Part shown: positions 44,162 through 52,006 of the stretch, piece by piece | How the letters are laid out: every line of letters starts with the position of its first letter | Numbering within the stretch: position 1 is the stretch's first letter | Assembly (NCBI RefSeq): GCF_013177695.1 | Contig: NZ_WOEY01000018.1 | Span: 116,141-180,140 of the forward strand | DNA from: Paraburkholderia solitsugae | Lineage (GTDB): Bacteria > Pseudomonadota > Gammaproteobacteria > Burkholderiales > Burkholderiaceae | DNA length: 64,000 bases | Direction: 5' to 3' | Notes under the pieces: model-generated | The model's database searches: none | Told to the model about the DNA's origin: nothing | The model's input: the letters and a program-made list of their open reading frames with translations, nothing else | Position numbers and translations under genes: made by a program

Positions 44162-45094
44162 ATGACCCAAACACCCAACCCTGCTCCATTGCGCGGCGTG
44201 TTCCCCGTCGCACCGACCATCTTCGACGAGGCCGGCCGTCTCGACCTGGAAGGCCAGAAACGCTGCATCGATTTCATGATCGACGCGGGTTCCAACGGCC
44301 TGTGCATTCTGGCGAACTTCTCCGAGCAATTCGCGCTATCCGACGACGAGCGCAACACGCTGATGCACCTGGTGCTCGAACACGTCGCCGGGCGCGTGCC
44401 GGTGATCGTCACGACCACGCATTTCAGCTCGCATCTGTGCGCTGAACGCAGCCGCAGCGCGCAAGCTGCGGGCGCCGCGATGGTGATGATCATGCCGCCG
44501 TACCACGGCGCAACGATCCGTATTGGCGAGCGCGGCATCGATGAGTTCTATCGCACGGTGTCCGATGCCATCGGGATTCCGATCATGATCCAGGATGCGC
44601 CGGTGAGTGGCACCGCGCTATCCGCACCGTTTCTCGCGCGCATGGCCCGTGAACTGGAGAACGTTGCGTACTTCAAGATCGAAGTGCCGCAGGCGGCGAA
44701 CAAGCTGCGCGAGCTGATCGAACTAGGCGGCGAAGCCGTGGTGGGTCCGTGGGATGGCGAAGAAGCGATCACGCTGATGGCCGATCTCGATGCGGGCGCA
44801 ACCGGTTCGATGACCGGTGGCGGCTACCCGGACGGCATCCGGTTGATCGTCGACGCCTATGCGGCCGGCGACACCGAAGCGGCCGCCGCCCACTATCAGG
44901 AATGGCTGCCGCTCATCAACTACGAAAACCGCCAGGGCGGCCTCGCATCGTGCAAAGCTTTGATGAAAGAAGGCGGTGTGATTCGATCGGACGCGGTGCG
45001 CCATCCATTGCCGCCGATGCATCCGGTCACGCGTGCAGGCTTGCTGAAAGTCGCGCGGCGGCTCGATCCGCTGGTGTTGCGCTGGGGTGTCTAA
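44162..45094 (+). CDS. L-2-keto-3-deoxyarabonate dehydratase (DapA/NAL superfamily)
   Basis: A 310-residue enzyme of the dihydrodipicolinate synthase superfamily. The stretches GVFPVAPTIFDE, DFMIDAGSNGLCILANFSEQF and GPWDGEEAITLMADLDAGATG closely resemble the Azospirillum enzyme (called AraD there) that dehydrates L-2-keto-3-deoxyarabonate to alpha-ketoglutaric semialdehyde in the non-phosphorylated L-arabinose pathway. The Schiff-base Lys is in YFKIEVP. The identification rests on remembered family sequences; other KDG/KDA-type aldolases or dehydratases remain possible. No other pathway enzyme is adjacent; a LysR regulator is divergent. Confidence 0.82.
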   Translation: MTQTPNPAPLRGVFPVAPTIFDEAGRLDLEGQKRCIDFMIDAGSNGLCILANFSEQFALSDDERNTLMHLVLEHVAGRVPVIVTTTHFSSHLCAERSRSAQAAGAAMVMIMPPYHGATIRIGERGIDEFYRTVSDAIGIPIMIQDAPVSGTALSAPFLARMARELENVAYFKIEVPQAANKLRELIELGGEAVVGPWDGEEAITLMADLDAGATGSMTGGGYPDGIRLIVDAYAAGDTEAAAAHYQEWLPLINYENRQGGLASCKALMKEGGVIRSDAVRHPLPPMHPVTRAGLLKVARRLDPLVLRWGV

Positions 45095-45178
45095 GGCAGC
45101 CCGCTGGGGGGAAAACCACATATAAGGCCGGGAAGAAAGTGCGTAACATAGGCTCGCACGCTCACCACACCACTTCCC

Positions 45179-45748
45179 ATGACCGCCAATCCTCGAGAAC
45201 TGACGCCGGAAGCCCTCGCCGAGTTGCTCGAACGCATAGCCAAGGAAGACGCTGCGGCACTGCGCGAGCTATATGATCTCGCTGCCCCGAAACTGTTTGG
45301 CCTTGCGCTTCGTATATTGAGCAAGCACGAGTGGGCCGAAGAAGTCTTGCAGGACAGCTTCGTCAATATCTGGCGTTTTGCCGGCGATTACCGCCGGGCA
45401 CTGTCCGCCCCGATGACGTGGATGTCGGCGATCGTCCGGAACCGTGCGCTCGATCACCTGCGGCGGGTGAGCAAGCAGGAAACAGAATGGAGCGATGTGT
45501 TGGACGATCTTGTGGCAAGCGGCGATCCGGATCCCGAAGCGCTGACCGCGGTCAGCCTGCAAGCACGTCTGCTGGCCGGCTGCATGCAGCAACTGGACCC
45601 GGCGCAGCGTCAGGCGGTTGCGCTCGCCTACCTGCGAGATCAGAGCCATAGCGAGATTGCCGACGTTCTGACCGTGCCGCTCGGCACAGTCAAATCCTGG
45701 ATCCGGCGCGGCCTTGCCAAGCTGAAAACCTGCCTGGGAGGTGAGTGA
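45179..45748 (+). CDS. ECF-type RNA polymerase sigma factor
   Basis: A 189-residue sigma factor with region 2 (ALRELYDLAAPKLFGLALRILSKHEWAEEVLQDSFVNIWR, with the DxF core-binding site) and region 4 (LDPAQRQAVALAYLRDQSHSEIADVLTVPLGTVKSWIRRGLAKLK). It is followed by its anti-sigma factor, whose ATG overlaps the sigma stop codon, so both are made together. The pair resembles the RskA/SigK group. It probably controls itself and a small stress regulon; the signal is unknown. Confidence 0.92.
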   Translation: MTANPRELTPEALAELLERIAKEDAAALRELYDLAAPKLFGLALRILSKHEWAEEVLQDSFVNIWRFAGDYRRALSAPMTWMSAIVRNRALDHLRRVSKQETEWSDVLDDLVASGDPDPEALTAVSLQARLLAGCMQQLDPAQRQAVALAYLRDQSHSEIADVLTVPLGTVKSWIRRGLAKLKTCLGGE

Positions 45749-46551
45749 TGAATCTCCATCGCTATCCTCAGCTGGTCGATATGCTGGCCGCCGAATATGT
45801 GCTCGGCACACTGCGTGGCGGCGCGCGGCGCCGCTTCCAACAGTACGCGGACCACGATACGGTGATTCGTCAGGCCGTTGAAGCATGGCAGCGGCGGATC
45901 TCGCCTCTGGCCGAACTCGCGGAACCGCGCATGCCGCCGGCCGCCGTGTGGGGTGCCATCGAGCGGCGTCTCGGCCTGAGCTCGGCACGTGAGGCGGCAC
46001 GCCAAGCCACACACCCCCGCACCGTGGTCGAAAAACCCGCGCGTCCGTCCGGCAGCCTCTTCGATAACCTCGCGTTCTGGCGTGGCTGGGCAATCGGCGT
46101 GACCGGGTTCGCCGCAGTCGCCGTGGTGGTCGCCGTGCGCTCGCTGTTGCCGTCCGGTGTGACGCCTGCCACGGCGCCAACCGTCGCGCAACAGCCGCAA
46201 ACACCCGAAGCGGCCGTTTCGCATGTCGCGGTGCTGAATGACAAGGAAGCGCATCCGGTCATGCTGGTGGCGTGGGACGAAGCCCACGCCACCATGACGC
46301 TGCACCCGCTCGGCAAGGTCGACTTGCCGGCCGGGCGGGCGATGGAGTTGTGGGGCATTCCGGCCAATGGCCATCCAGTGTCGCTCGGCATGCTGCCGGA
46401 CAGCGCCAACGGCAAGGTCACGGCCGGTCAGCAAAAGCCTGAGCGCTACGCAGCGCTGGCAGTCTCGATCGAAGCGCCGGGCGGCTCGCCCGATCACAAT
46501 GCGCCTACAGGTCCGGTGGTGTTCAGCGGCAAGCTGCTGCCGGTGTCCTGA
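45748..46551 (+). CDS. Membrane anti-sigma factor, RskA-like
   Basis: A 267-residue protein with an N-terminal cytoplasmic sigma-binding region (YPQLVDMLAAEYVLGTLRGGARRRFQQY), one membrane helix (about 113-133, GWAIGVTGFAAVAVVVAVRSL) and a periplasmic RskA C-terminal domain (about 155-265, with AWDEAHATMTLHPLGKVDLPAGRAMELW). It holds the ECF sigma factor inactive until a signal leads to release. I place the start at the ATG overlapping the sigma stop (GGGAGG 7 nt upstream). An in-frame GTG 3 nt earlier is also possible. Confidence 0.88.
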   Translation: MNLHRYPQLVDMLAAEYVLGTLRGGARRRFQQYADHDTVIRQAVEAWQRRISPLAELAEPRMPPAAVWGAIERRLGLSSAREAARQATHPRTVVEKPARPSGSLFDNLAFWRGWAIGVTGFAAVAVVVAVRSLLPSGVTPATAPTVAQQPQTPEAAVSHVAVLNDKEAHPVMLVAWDEAHATMTLHPLGKVDLPAGRAMELWGIPANGHPVSLGMLPDSANGKVTAGQQKPERYAALAVSIEAPGGSPDHNAPTGPVVFSGKLLPVS

Positions 46552-46569
46552 ACCGGTCCAGCAGCGGAC

Positions 46570-46610
46570 AAGGCCGGCATCCGTTTTTTGCGGATGCCGG
46601 CCTTCTGTTT
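46570..46610 (+). terminator. Strong terminator after the sigma/anti-sigma pair
   Basis: Perfect 14-bp stem AAGGCCGGCATCCG with a T-rich 7-nt loop, followed by CTGTTT. It lies 19 nt after the anti-sigma stop and separates that unit from the FAD oxidase. Confidence 0.85.
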
Positions 46611-46679
46611 AACCGATCTGAAGTGCAAGCATTGTCAGATGGCTGGACGCGGGCGCGCCGTTGCCGCTACCCTAGCTGT

Positions 46680-47981
46680 ATGCAAAGCTATTACGAATCC
46701 ACCGTGACCCGCTCTGACGGGCGCCCGTCCGCTTACGCGCCGCTAACCGGCCGGCGCAGCGTCAACGTCTGCATCATTGGCGGCGGCCTCGCGGGTTTGT
46801 CCACAGCGTTGGGACTCGCCGAGCGCGGCGTCACCGACGTCGCCGTCCTCGAAGCCGAGGAGGTGGGCTTCGGCGCCTCCGGCCGCAACGGCGGATTCGT
46901 GTTCGGCGGCTACAGCCTCGATTGCGCGGATCTGCTGAAAACCCTTGGGCCGGCCCGCGCGCGCGAACTCTACACGCTGACAACCGACGCCGTCGATCTG
47001 ATGAGGAAGCGTATCCGTCGCTATCGCATCGATTGCGACGTGACCGATGCCGGCGTGATCCTCGCCAACTGGTTCGACGAACCGGCAAGGCTCGACACGC
47101 AACGGCGCTTGATGCGGGATTCGTTCGGTGTCGAGTGGGAACCCATGGCGGCTGCGGAGCTTGCCTCGCAACTGAAGACGAACCGTTATCACGGCGGCCT
47201 GTTCGAGCGCAACGCATTCCACTTTCATCCGCTGAAATATGTGCTCGGCGTCGCGAGTGCCGCGGCTAACGCGGGCGTGCAGATTCACGAGAAATCGCCC
47301 GTTGTGCGCTTGCAGCTCGAAGGCTCGGATTTCGTGGTGCATACACCGCACGGCACGCTCGAAGCGCGCCACGTCGTGATGGCCGGCGGCGGCTATGCGC
47401 GCAACGTCTACCCACGGGTCGAACGCGCGGTGTTGCCGATCGCCACCTACGTGATGGCCACCGAGCCGCTCGGCGCACGCCTGAAAGACGCGATGGACAC
47501 CCGCGCGGCTGTCTACGACACGCGCTTCGCCTTCGACTACTACCGCCCGCTGCCCGACACTCGCATCCTGTGGGGCGGCCGCATCTCGGTTCGCGACCGC
47601 GCCCCTGAGATCATCGCGCGGCTGTTGCGGCGCGATCTGCTGAAGGTCTATCCGCAATTGCACGACGTGCGTATCGAGCACGCCTGGGGCGGCCTGATGA
47701 GCTACGCGCGGCACAAGATGCCGCAAATCGGCCGCAGCACGGACGGCATCTGGTACGCGGTCGGCTTCGGCGGGCACGGCATGGCGCCCACCACCGTCTC
47801 GGGCGAATTGCTGGCGGCGGCCATCTCCGGCGAACGGCCGGTGCCCGACGCGTTCGCGGCCTTCGGCCTGACGCCCACCTACGGCGCGCTCGGTCTCGCG
47901 GCCGCGCAACTCACCTATACCGCCATGCAGACGCGCGACGCACTCGCCGCCCGGCGCCCCTCGAACCGGTCGACGCCGTGA
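46680..47981 (+). CDS. FAD-dependent amine oxidoreductase (PuuB/OrdL-like, DAO family)
   Basis: A 433-residue flavoprotein with the dinucleotide-binding motif CIIGGGLAGLSTALGL (about 31-46), the GFGASGRNGGFVFGG flavin segment (about 62-76) and a DAO fold to the end. It resembles gamma-glutamylputrescine oxidase. No puu genes flank it, so the substrate is uncertain (an amine or amino acid). The ATG at 46680 gives a sensible short leader (MQSYYESTVTRSDGRPSAYA). The TetR gene follows about 95 nt downstream. Confidence 0.85.
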   Translation: MQSYYESTVTRSDGRPSAYAPLTGRRSVNVCIIGGGLAGLSTALGLAERGVTDVAVLEAEEVGFGASGRNGGFVFGGYSLDCADLLKTLGPARARELYTLTTDAVDLMRKRIRRYRIDCDVTDAGVILANWFDEPARLDTQRRLMRDSFGVEWEPMAAAELASQLKTNRYHGGLFERNAFHFHPLKYVLGVASAAANAGVQIHEKSPVVRLQLEGSDFVVHTPHGTLEARHVVMAGGGYARNVYPRVERAVLPIATYVMATEPLGARLKDAMDTRAAVYDTRFAFDYYRPLPDTRILWGGRISVRDRAPEIIARLLRRDLLKVYPQLHDVRIEHAWGGLMSYARHKMPQIGRSTDGIWYAVGFGGHGMAPTTVSGELLAAAISGERPVPDAFAAFGLTPTYGALGLAAAQLTYTAMQTRDALAARRPSNRSTP

Positions 47982-48075
47982 CGCGATTCAATACGCAGAC
48001 GCTTATGCCGGAGACCCGCTCCAGAGGCTGGTTTGGCCATGCTAGAATGCGCCGTCACTGCCGCTCGAAACCACA

Positions 48076-48771
48076 ATGAAAAAGGGAAGCAAGGCCGCCG
48101 AGCCTGATACCACCGGCATCGCGTCCAACGCCTCGCGTACCGACGCCCGACGCAAGTACGATCCCGAACAGACGAAGCGCAACATTCTCGACGTCGCGAC
48201 CCAGGAGTTCTCCGCGATGGGACTGACGGGTGCGCGCGTCGACGCGATCGCGGAGCGCACGAACACCACCAAGCGCATGCTGTACTACTACTTCGGCAGC
48301 AAGGAAGGGTTGTACCAGGCCGTGCTGGAAAAAGTGTACGGCGACATTCGCGCACTGGAACAGGATCTGCACGTCAGCGAACTCGATCCGATCGAGGGCA
48401 TGCGCGCGCTGGTCGAGTTCACGTTCGACTATCACGACCGCCAGCGCGACTTCGTGCGCCTCGTGACGATCGAGAACATTCACGGCGCGAAGTACGTCGA
48501 GCAGGTGAAGTCCTTCAAAGGCCGCAACGTCACCGTCATTCATACGATCGAAGATCTGCTCTCACGCGGCATCGCGGCGGGACTGTTCCGCAGCGACGTC
48601 GACGCGATCGACCTGCACCTGATGATCAGCTCGCTGTGCTTTCACCGCGTCGGCAATCGCCATACCTTCGGTACGGCGTTCGGCCGCGATCCGTCGCACC
48701 CGCGCCTGCGTGCGCGTCATCGCGCGATGATCGTCGACGCCGTGCTGCGTTTCGTGCGCAAGGAAGACTGA
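48076..48771 (+). CDS. TetR-family transcriptional regulator, probably of the shikimate/quinate genes
   Basis: A 231-residue TetR protein with HTH (about 32-80, TKRNILDVATQEFSAMGLTGARVDAIAERTNTTKRMLYYYFGSKEGLYQAVLE) and a TetR_C domain including a segment FTFDYHDRQRDFVRLVTIENIHGAKY. It is tail-to-tail with the MFS gene of the aroQ-aroE-MFS operon. In Burkholderiaceae a TetR of this type lies with quiC and controls quinate/shikimate use. A palindrome in the aroQ-quiC divergent region is the likely target; the link is inference from position. Confidence 0.86.
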   Translation: MKKGSKAAEPDTTGIASNASRTDARRKYDPEQTKRNILDVATQEFSAMGLTGARVDAIAERTNTTKRMLYYYFGSKEGLYQAVLEKVYGDIRALEQDLHVSELDPIEGMRALVEFTFDYHDRQRDFVRLVTIENIHGAKYVEQVKSFKGRNVTVIHTIEDLLSRGIAAGLFRSDVDAIDLHLMISSLCFHRVGNRHTFGTAFGRDPSHPRLRARHRAMIVDAVLRFVRKED

Positions 48772-48788
48772 GGCAAGACTGCAATAAA

Positions 48789-48823
48789 AGAAGGGGGACG
48801 TGGCATCACCACGTCCCCCTTCT
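48789..48823. terminator. Bidirectional terminator between TetR and MFS genes
   Basis: Perfect 15-bp stem AGAAGGGGGACGTGG, loop CATCA, then TCTATTCC; on the reverse strand it is followed by TTTTATTGC. It can stop transcription from both the TetR gene and the convergent MFS operon. Confidence 0.82.
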
Positions 48824-48872
48824 CTATTCCATCAGGCCGAACCGATCGGGCTATTTCACCAACGCGTGCGGT

Positions 48873-50270
48873 TCAATCCACCAGCACGATCCGCTTGATA
48901 TCGCCGACGATAAAGATGTAAGACAGCGCGCCGATCAATGCGAGCGCGCCGATGAACACCAGCGCACCGACAAACGAGCCGGTTGCCGCGACGATGAAAC
49001 CCACCACCAACGGCGTCACGATGCCGGCCAGATTGGCGGCAAAGTTGAAGATGCCGCCGGTCACACCAAGCAGGCCGTCGGGCGCGATGTCCGACACCAG
49101 CGTCCAGCCCAGCGCCGCCATGCCCTGCGCGAAAAACGCCACTGACAGAATCGCGATCACCACCACGTTGCTCTCGACATAGTTGGCCAAAATAATCGTC
49201 GACGCGAGCAGCAGGCCGGCAATGATCGGCAGTTTGCGCGCCACGTTCGGTGACTTGCCGCGTCGCAGCAGCCAGTCGGAGAAGATGCCGCCGAACATCA
49301 CACCGATCGACGCGGCAATGAACGGCATGATCGCGAAGAAGCCGATCTTCAGCCAGGCCATATGGCGTTCGGTGGCGAGATACGTCGGGAACCAGGTGAG
49401 GAAGAACACCAGCGTCGAGTTACTGGCGAACTGGCCGAGGCAGATGCCGGCCAACTGACGATGCTTGAGCAGGCGTCCGATGGTGCGCCATTCGAAGCCA
49501 CCCTTTCCCGTAGCAGTCGCGGCGCCAGCTGCACCCGCTGCCGCCGGTGCGCCGGAGAGATCTGCGTCCTTCTTCCCGTGCGTCAGACCGCCGCCTGCTT
49601 CGATGTAGTCGAGTTCCGCCTGATTGACTGTCGGATGATCGTGCGGCTCGCGATAGAACACCCACCAGATCAGGCCGAACACGAGGCCCACGCCGCCCAC
49701 CACGTAGAACAACGAACGCCAGCCGAACGCGCCCATCAGCATGAACAGAAACGGACTGAAAAACGCGAGGCCGATGTATTCGCCGACCGTGTAAGTGCCG
49801 GTCGCCATCGCGCGTTCGCTCTGCGGAAACCAGGTGGCCACCACCCGGCTATTGGTCGGGAAGCACGGCGCTTCCGCGACGCCGAGGCCGAGCCGGAACA
49901 CGAACAACGCGCCGATGCCGTGCACGAGACCTTGCGCCAGCGTGAACAGCGACCAGAAGGTCATCGAGAGGAAATACGTCACCCTGCTGCCGAAACGGTC
50001 GAGAAACAGGCCGCCCGGAATCTGCGAAGCCACATAGCTCCAGGAGAACACGGAGAACAGCAGCCCCATGAGCGCGGCGTTGATGCCGAGTTCCTTCGTC
50101 AACTGCGGCGCCGCGATGCCGAGCACCGTGCGGTCCAGATAGTTGATCATCGTACCGATTGCTAGCAGCGAGAGAATCTGATAGCGGGCTTTCGAACGGC
50201 GCACGGTGCTCGCCGTGGCATTCGGCTGGGGCGTTGCGTCGGCGGGGGGCGATTGAATGGGTTGTGGCAT
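48873..50270 (-). CDS. MFS transporter, anion:cation symporter (ACS) family
   Basis: A 465-residue transporter with about twelve membrane segments, an N-terminal cytoplasmic leader of about 35 residues and an acidic Gly/Ala-rich central loop (about 235-262). The ACS motif region LDRTVLGIAAPQLTKELGINAALMGLLFSVFSW is visible. Last gene of the aroQ-aroE-MFS unit (about 60 nt after aroE), so it probably imports quinate, shikimate or a related aromatic-pathway acid. Substrate inferred only from context. Confidence 0.88.
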   Translation of the reverse strand: MPQPIQSPPADATPQPNATASTVRRSKARYQILSLLAIGTMINYLDRTVLGIAAPQLTKELGINAALMGLLFSVFSWSYVASQIPGGLFLDRFGSRVTYFLSMTFWSLFTLAQGLVHGIGALFVFRLGLGVAEAPCFPTNSRVVATWFPQSERAMATGTYTVGEYIGLAFFSPFLFMLMGAFGWRSLFYVVGGVGLVFGLIWWVFYREPHDHPTVNQAELDYIEAGGGLTHGKKDADLSGAPAAAGAAGAATATGKGGFEWRTIGRLLKHRQLAGICLGQFASNSTLVFFLTWFPTYLATERHMAWLKIGFFAIMPFIAASIGVMFGGIFSDWLLRRGKSPNVARKLPIIAGLLLASTIILANYVESNVVVIAILSVAFFAQGMAALGWTLVSDIAPDGLLGVTGGIFNFAANLAGIVTPLVVGFIVAATGSFVGALVFIGALALIGALSYIFIVGDIKRIVLVD

Positions 50271-50331
50271 GGCGTCTCTGTCTCCTCGGTCTGGTTGTGT
50301 ACCAGTTGTGTACGGCTCGCGTGCTACCGGT

Positions 50332-51234
50332 TTAGCGTTGCAACAAGGACTGGAAATGCGTGTAAACGCGCTCGGCGTCGGGCTCGAGACCCGTGAAGAT
50401 TCGCATCGCGTCGACCGCCTGATACACCGCCATGCCGCCGCCGCTCAGCGTGCGGCAGCCGAGCGCTTCGGCGGCCTGCAACAGTGCGGTGCGAATCGGG
50501 AAATAGACAATGTCCGCTACCCACAAACCGCGGTGCAGCAATTCGACCGGCAACGGCAAGCCCGGCAATTTCGCCATCCCTGTGGGCGTGGCATGAATCA
50601 GGCCGTTAGCGGCCACGAGCGATTCATGGAGCGATTCCGTGAGCGAACTGCCGGCGGTCACGGTGGAGGCGGGGAAACGCTTCTGCAATTCCGCAGCGAG
50701 CGATGCGGCGCGCGCGGGGTCCACGTCGAACAGCGTAAGCGTTTGCGCACCCATCGTCAGCGCGGCATGCGCGACTGCCGCCCCCGCGCCGCCCGCGCCC
50801 AGTTGCACGAGGCGCTCGAGCGACACGTCCGGCAAGCCGCGTTGAAACGCGCGCGCGAAACCGGACCAATCGGTGTTGTGGCCGATACGTTTGCCGTCCT
50901 TGAATAGAACCGTGTTGACCGCGCCGAGCGCGCGCGCGTCGTCGGACAGTTCGTCGAGCAGCGGGATCACGGCTTGCTTGCACGGGTACGTGATGTTCAG
51001 CCCGTTGTAGCCCATACGCTCGGCGGCAACGAGTAAATCGGGGAGCGCCGTGATGTCCAGCTTCAACGCTTCCAGATCGATGCGGCGGTACACATAGTGC
51101 AGGCCGAGCTTGCTGCCCTCTTCCTCATGCATCGCGGGGCTGAGCGATCCGCCGATGCCCGCGCCGATCAGGCCGACGAGAAAGGATTTTGCGCTCGCTT
51201 GAGTGTTCGCTTGTTCGTTCGCTTGTTCGTTCAT
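50332..51234 (-). CDS. aroE: Shikimate (quinate) dehydrogenase, AroE family
   Basis: A 300-residue dehydrogenase. Motifs: [15 protein letters not shown] (substrate site), [10 protein letters not shown] (catalytic Lys), [17 protein letters not shown] and the nucleotide-binding [14 protein letters not shown]. It oxidises quinate/shikimate or reduces 3-dehydroshikimate. Placement beside aroQ and quiC suggests the catabolic (quinate-use) role rather than housekeeping. The N-terminus [18 protein letters not shown] is a 4-residue repeat encoded by a 12-bp direct repeat. The start overlaps the aroQ stop by ATGA. Confidence 0.92.
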   Translation of the reverse strand: MNEQANEQANTQASAKSFLVGLIGAGIGGSLSPAMHEEEGSKLGLHYVYRRIDLEALKLDITALPDLLVAAERMGYNGLNITYPCKQAVIPLLDELSDDARALGAVNTVLFKDGKRIGHNTDWSGFARAFQRGLPDVSLERLVQLGAGGAGAAVAHAALTMGAQTLTLFDVDPARAASLAAELQKRFPASTVTAGSSLTESLHESLVAANGLIHATPTGMAKLPGLPLPVELLHRGLWVADIVYFPIRTALLQAAEALGCRTLSGGGMAVYQAVDAMRIFTGLEPDAERVYTHFQSLLQR

Positions 51235-51686
51235 TTTGCCGCCCTATTCTTAAGGATGGTCGCCATCCGCTCCAGCGCGAGCACATAGCCCTGCGTACCG
51301 CAGCCGACGATGATCGCCTCGGCCACCGCCGACACGTACGAGTGATGCCGGAACGCTTCACGGCGATGCACGTTTGAAATGTGCACTTCGATGACGGGCT
51401 TTTCGATGGCGGTGAGCGCGTCGGCAATCGCCACCGAGGTATGCGTGTAAGCCGCAGGATTGATCACGATGCCGTCGACCTTGCTGCGCGCCGCATGCAG
51501 CCAGTCGATGAGTTGATGCTCGGCGTTCGATTGACAGAAGTCGACCGCCAGATCCAGCCGATCGCCCGCGTCGCGGCAAAGTTTCGCGACGTCGTCGAGC
51601 GTTTCCGAGCCATAGATGGTCGGCTCACGCGTGCCGAGCAGGTTGAGATTCGGTCCGTTGAGGACCAGCACAGATGCAAAACTCAT
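51231..51686 (-). CDS. aroQ: 3-dehydroquinate dehydratase, type II
   Basis: A 151-residue enzyme with the type II signatures: [19 protein letters not shown] (about 7-25), the catalytic Tyr in that loop, [17 protein letters not shown] (about 75-91) and [17 protein letters not shown] with the catalytic His region. It converts 3-dehydroquinate to 3-dehydroshikimate. First gene of an operon with aroE and an MFS transporter. A longer frame upstream adds 31 residues without homology character; the ATG at 51686 is typical ([13 protein letters not shown]). Confidence 0.95.
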   Translation of the reverse strand: MSFASVLVLNGPNLNLLGTREPTIYGSETLDDVAKLCRDAGDRLDLAVDFCQSNAEHQLIDWLHAARSKVDGIVINPAAYTHTSVAIADALTAIEKPVIEVHISNVHRREAFRHHSYVSAVAEAIIVGCGTQGYVLALERMATILKNRAAK

Positions 51687-52006
51687 AATGACTACTCCTG
51701 CAAAAGTAAGACATAAAGCGGGCCACAGCACGCGCCGCAGCTCTACAACGTGAATGCAGTGTGCGCGCATTGGCCGCAATCGTCATTCGGGGTTTATACG
51801 AATTTGTACCATCTAGTTAGTTTGTATAAACTGTCGAAAATTGCGGTTAATGTTGGCGTTTTCAGTCCGCCTCTTGCTGGTTGCGGGTAACTGGCTAGAC
51901 CATTTTGCGCATTGCAATATGGCGGACCGCAAGGTGCGCGGACGCGGCAAGGCGGCCGTTTCGCGCCCTCCCAACAGCTGCTTCATTGTTTTTTCAGGAG
52001 TCGTTC
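51687..52006. other. Divergent control region, aroQ / quiC
   Basis: About 320 nt between two divergent aromatic-pathway units. It contains the inverted repeat at 51792-51831 and presumably both promoters. The AAATTGC/AT-rich part around 51800-51845 is the likely promoter zone. AGGAG precedes quiC at 51996-52000. Confidence 0.6.
51792..51831. promoter_or_regulatory. Inverted repeat, candidate TetR operator of the shikimate/quinate genes
   Basis: GTTTATAC and GTATAAAC form perfect 8-bp arms 24 nt apart. The middle carries TAGTTAGTTT, reminiscent of TetR-family half-sites. The site is in the divergent aroQ/quiC region, with the TetR gene 3.7 kb away. Binding is inferred. Confidence 0.45.
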
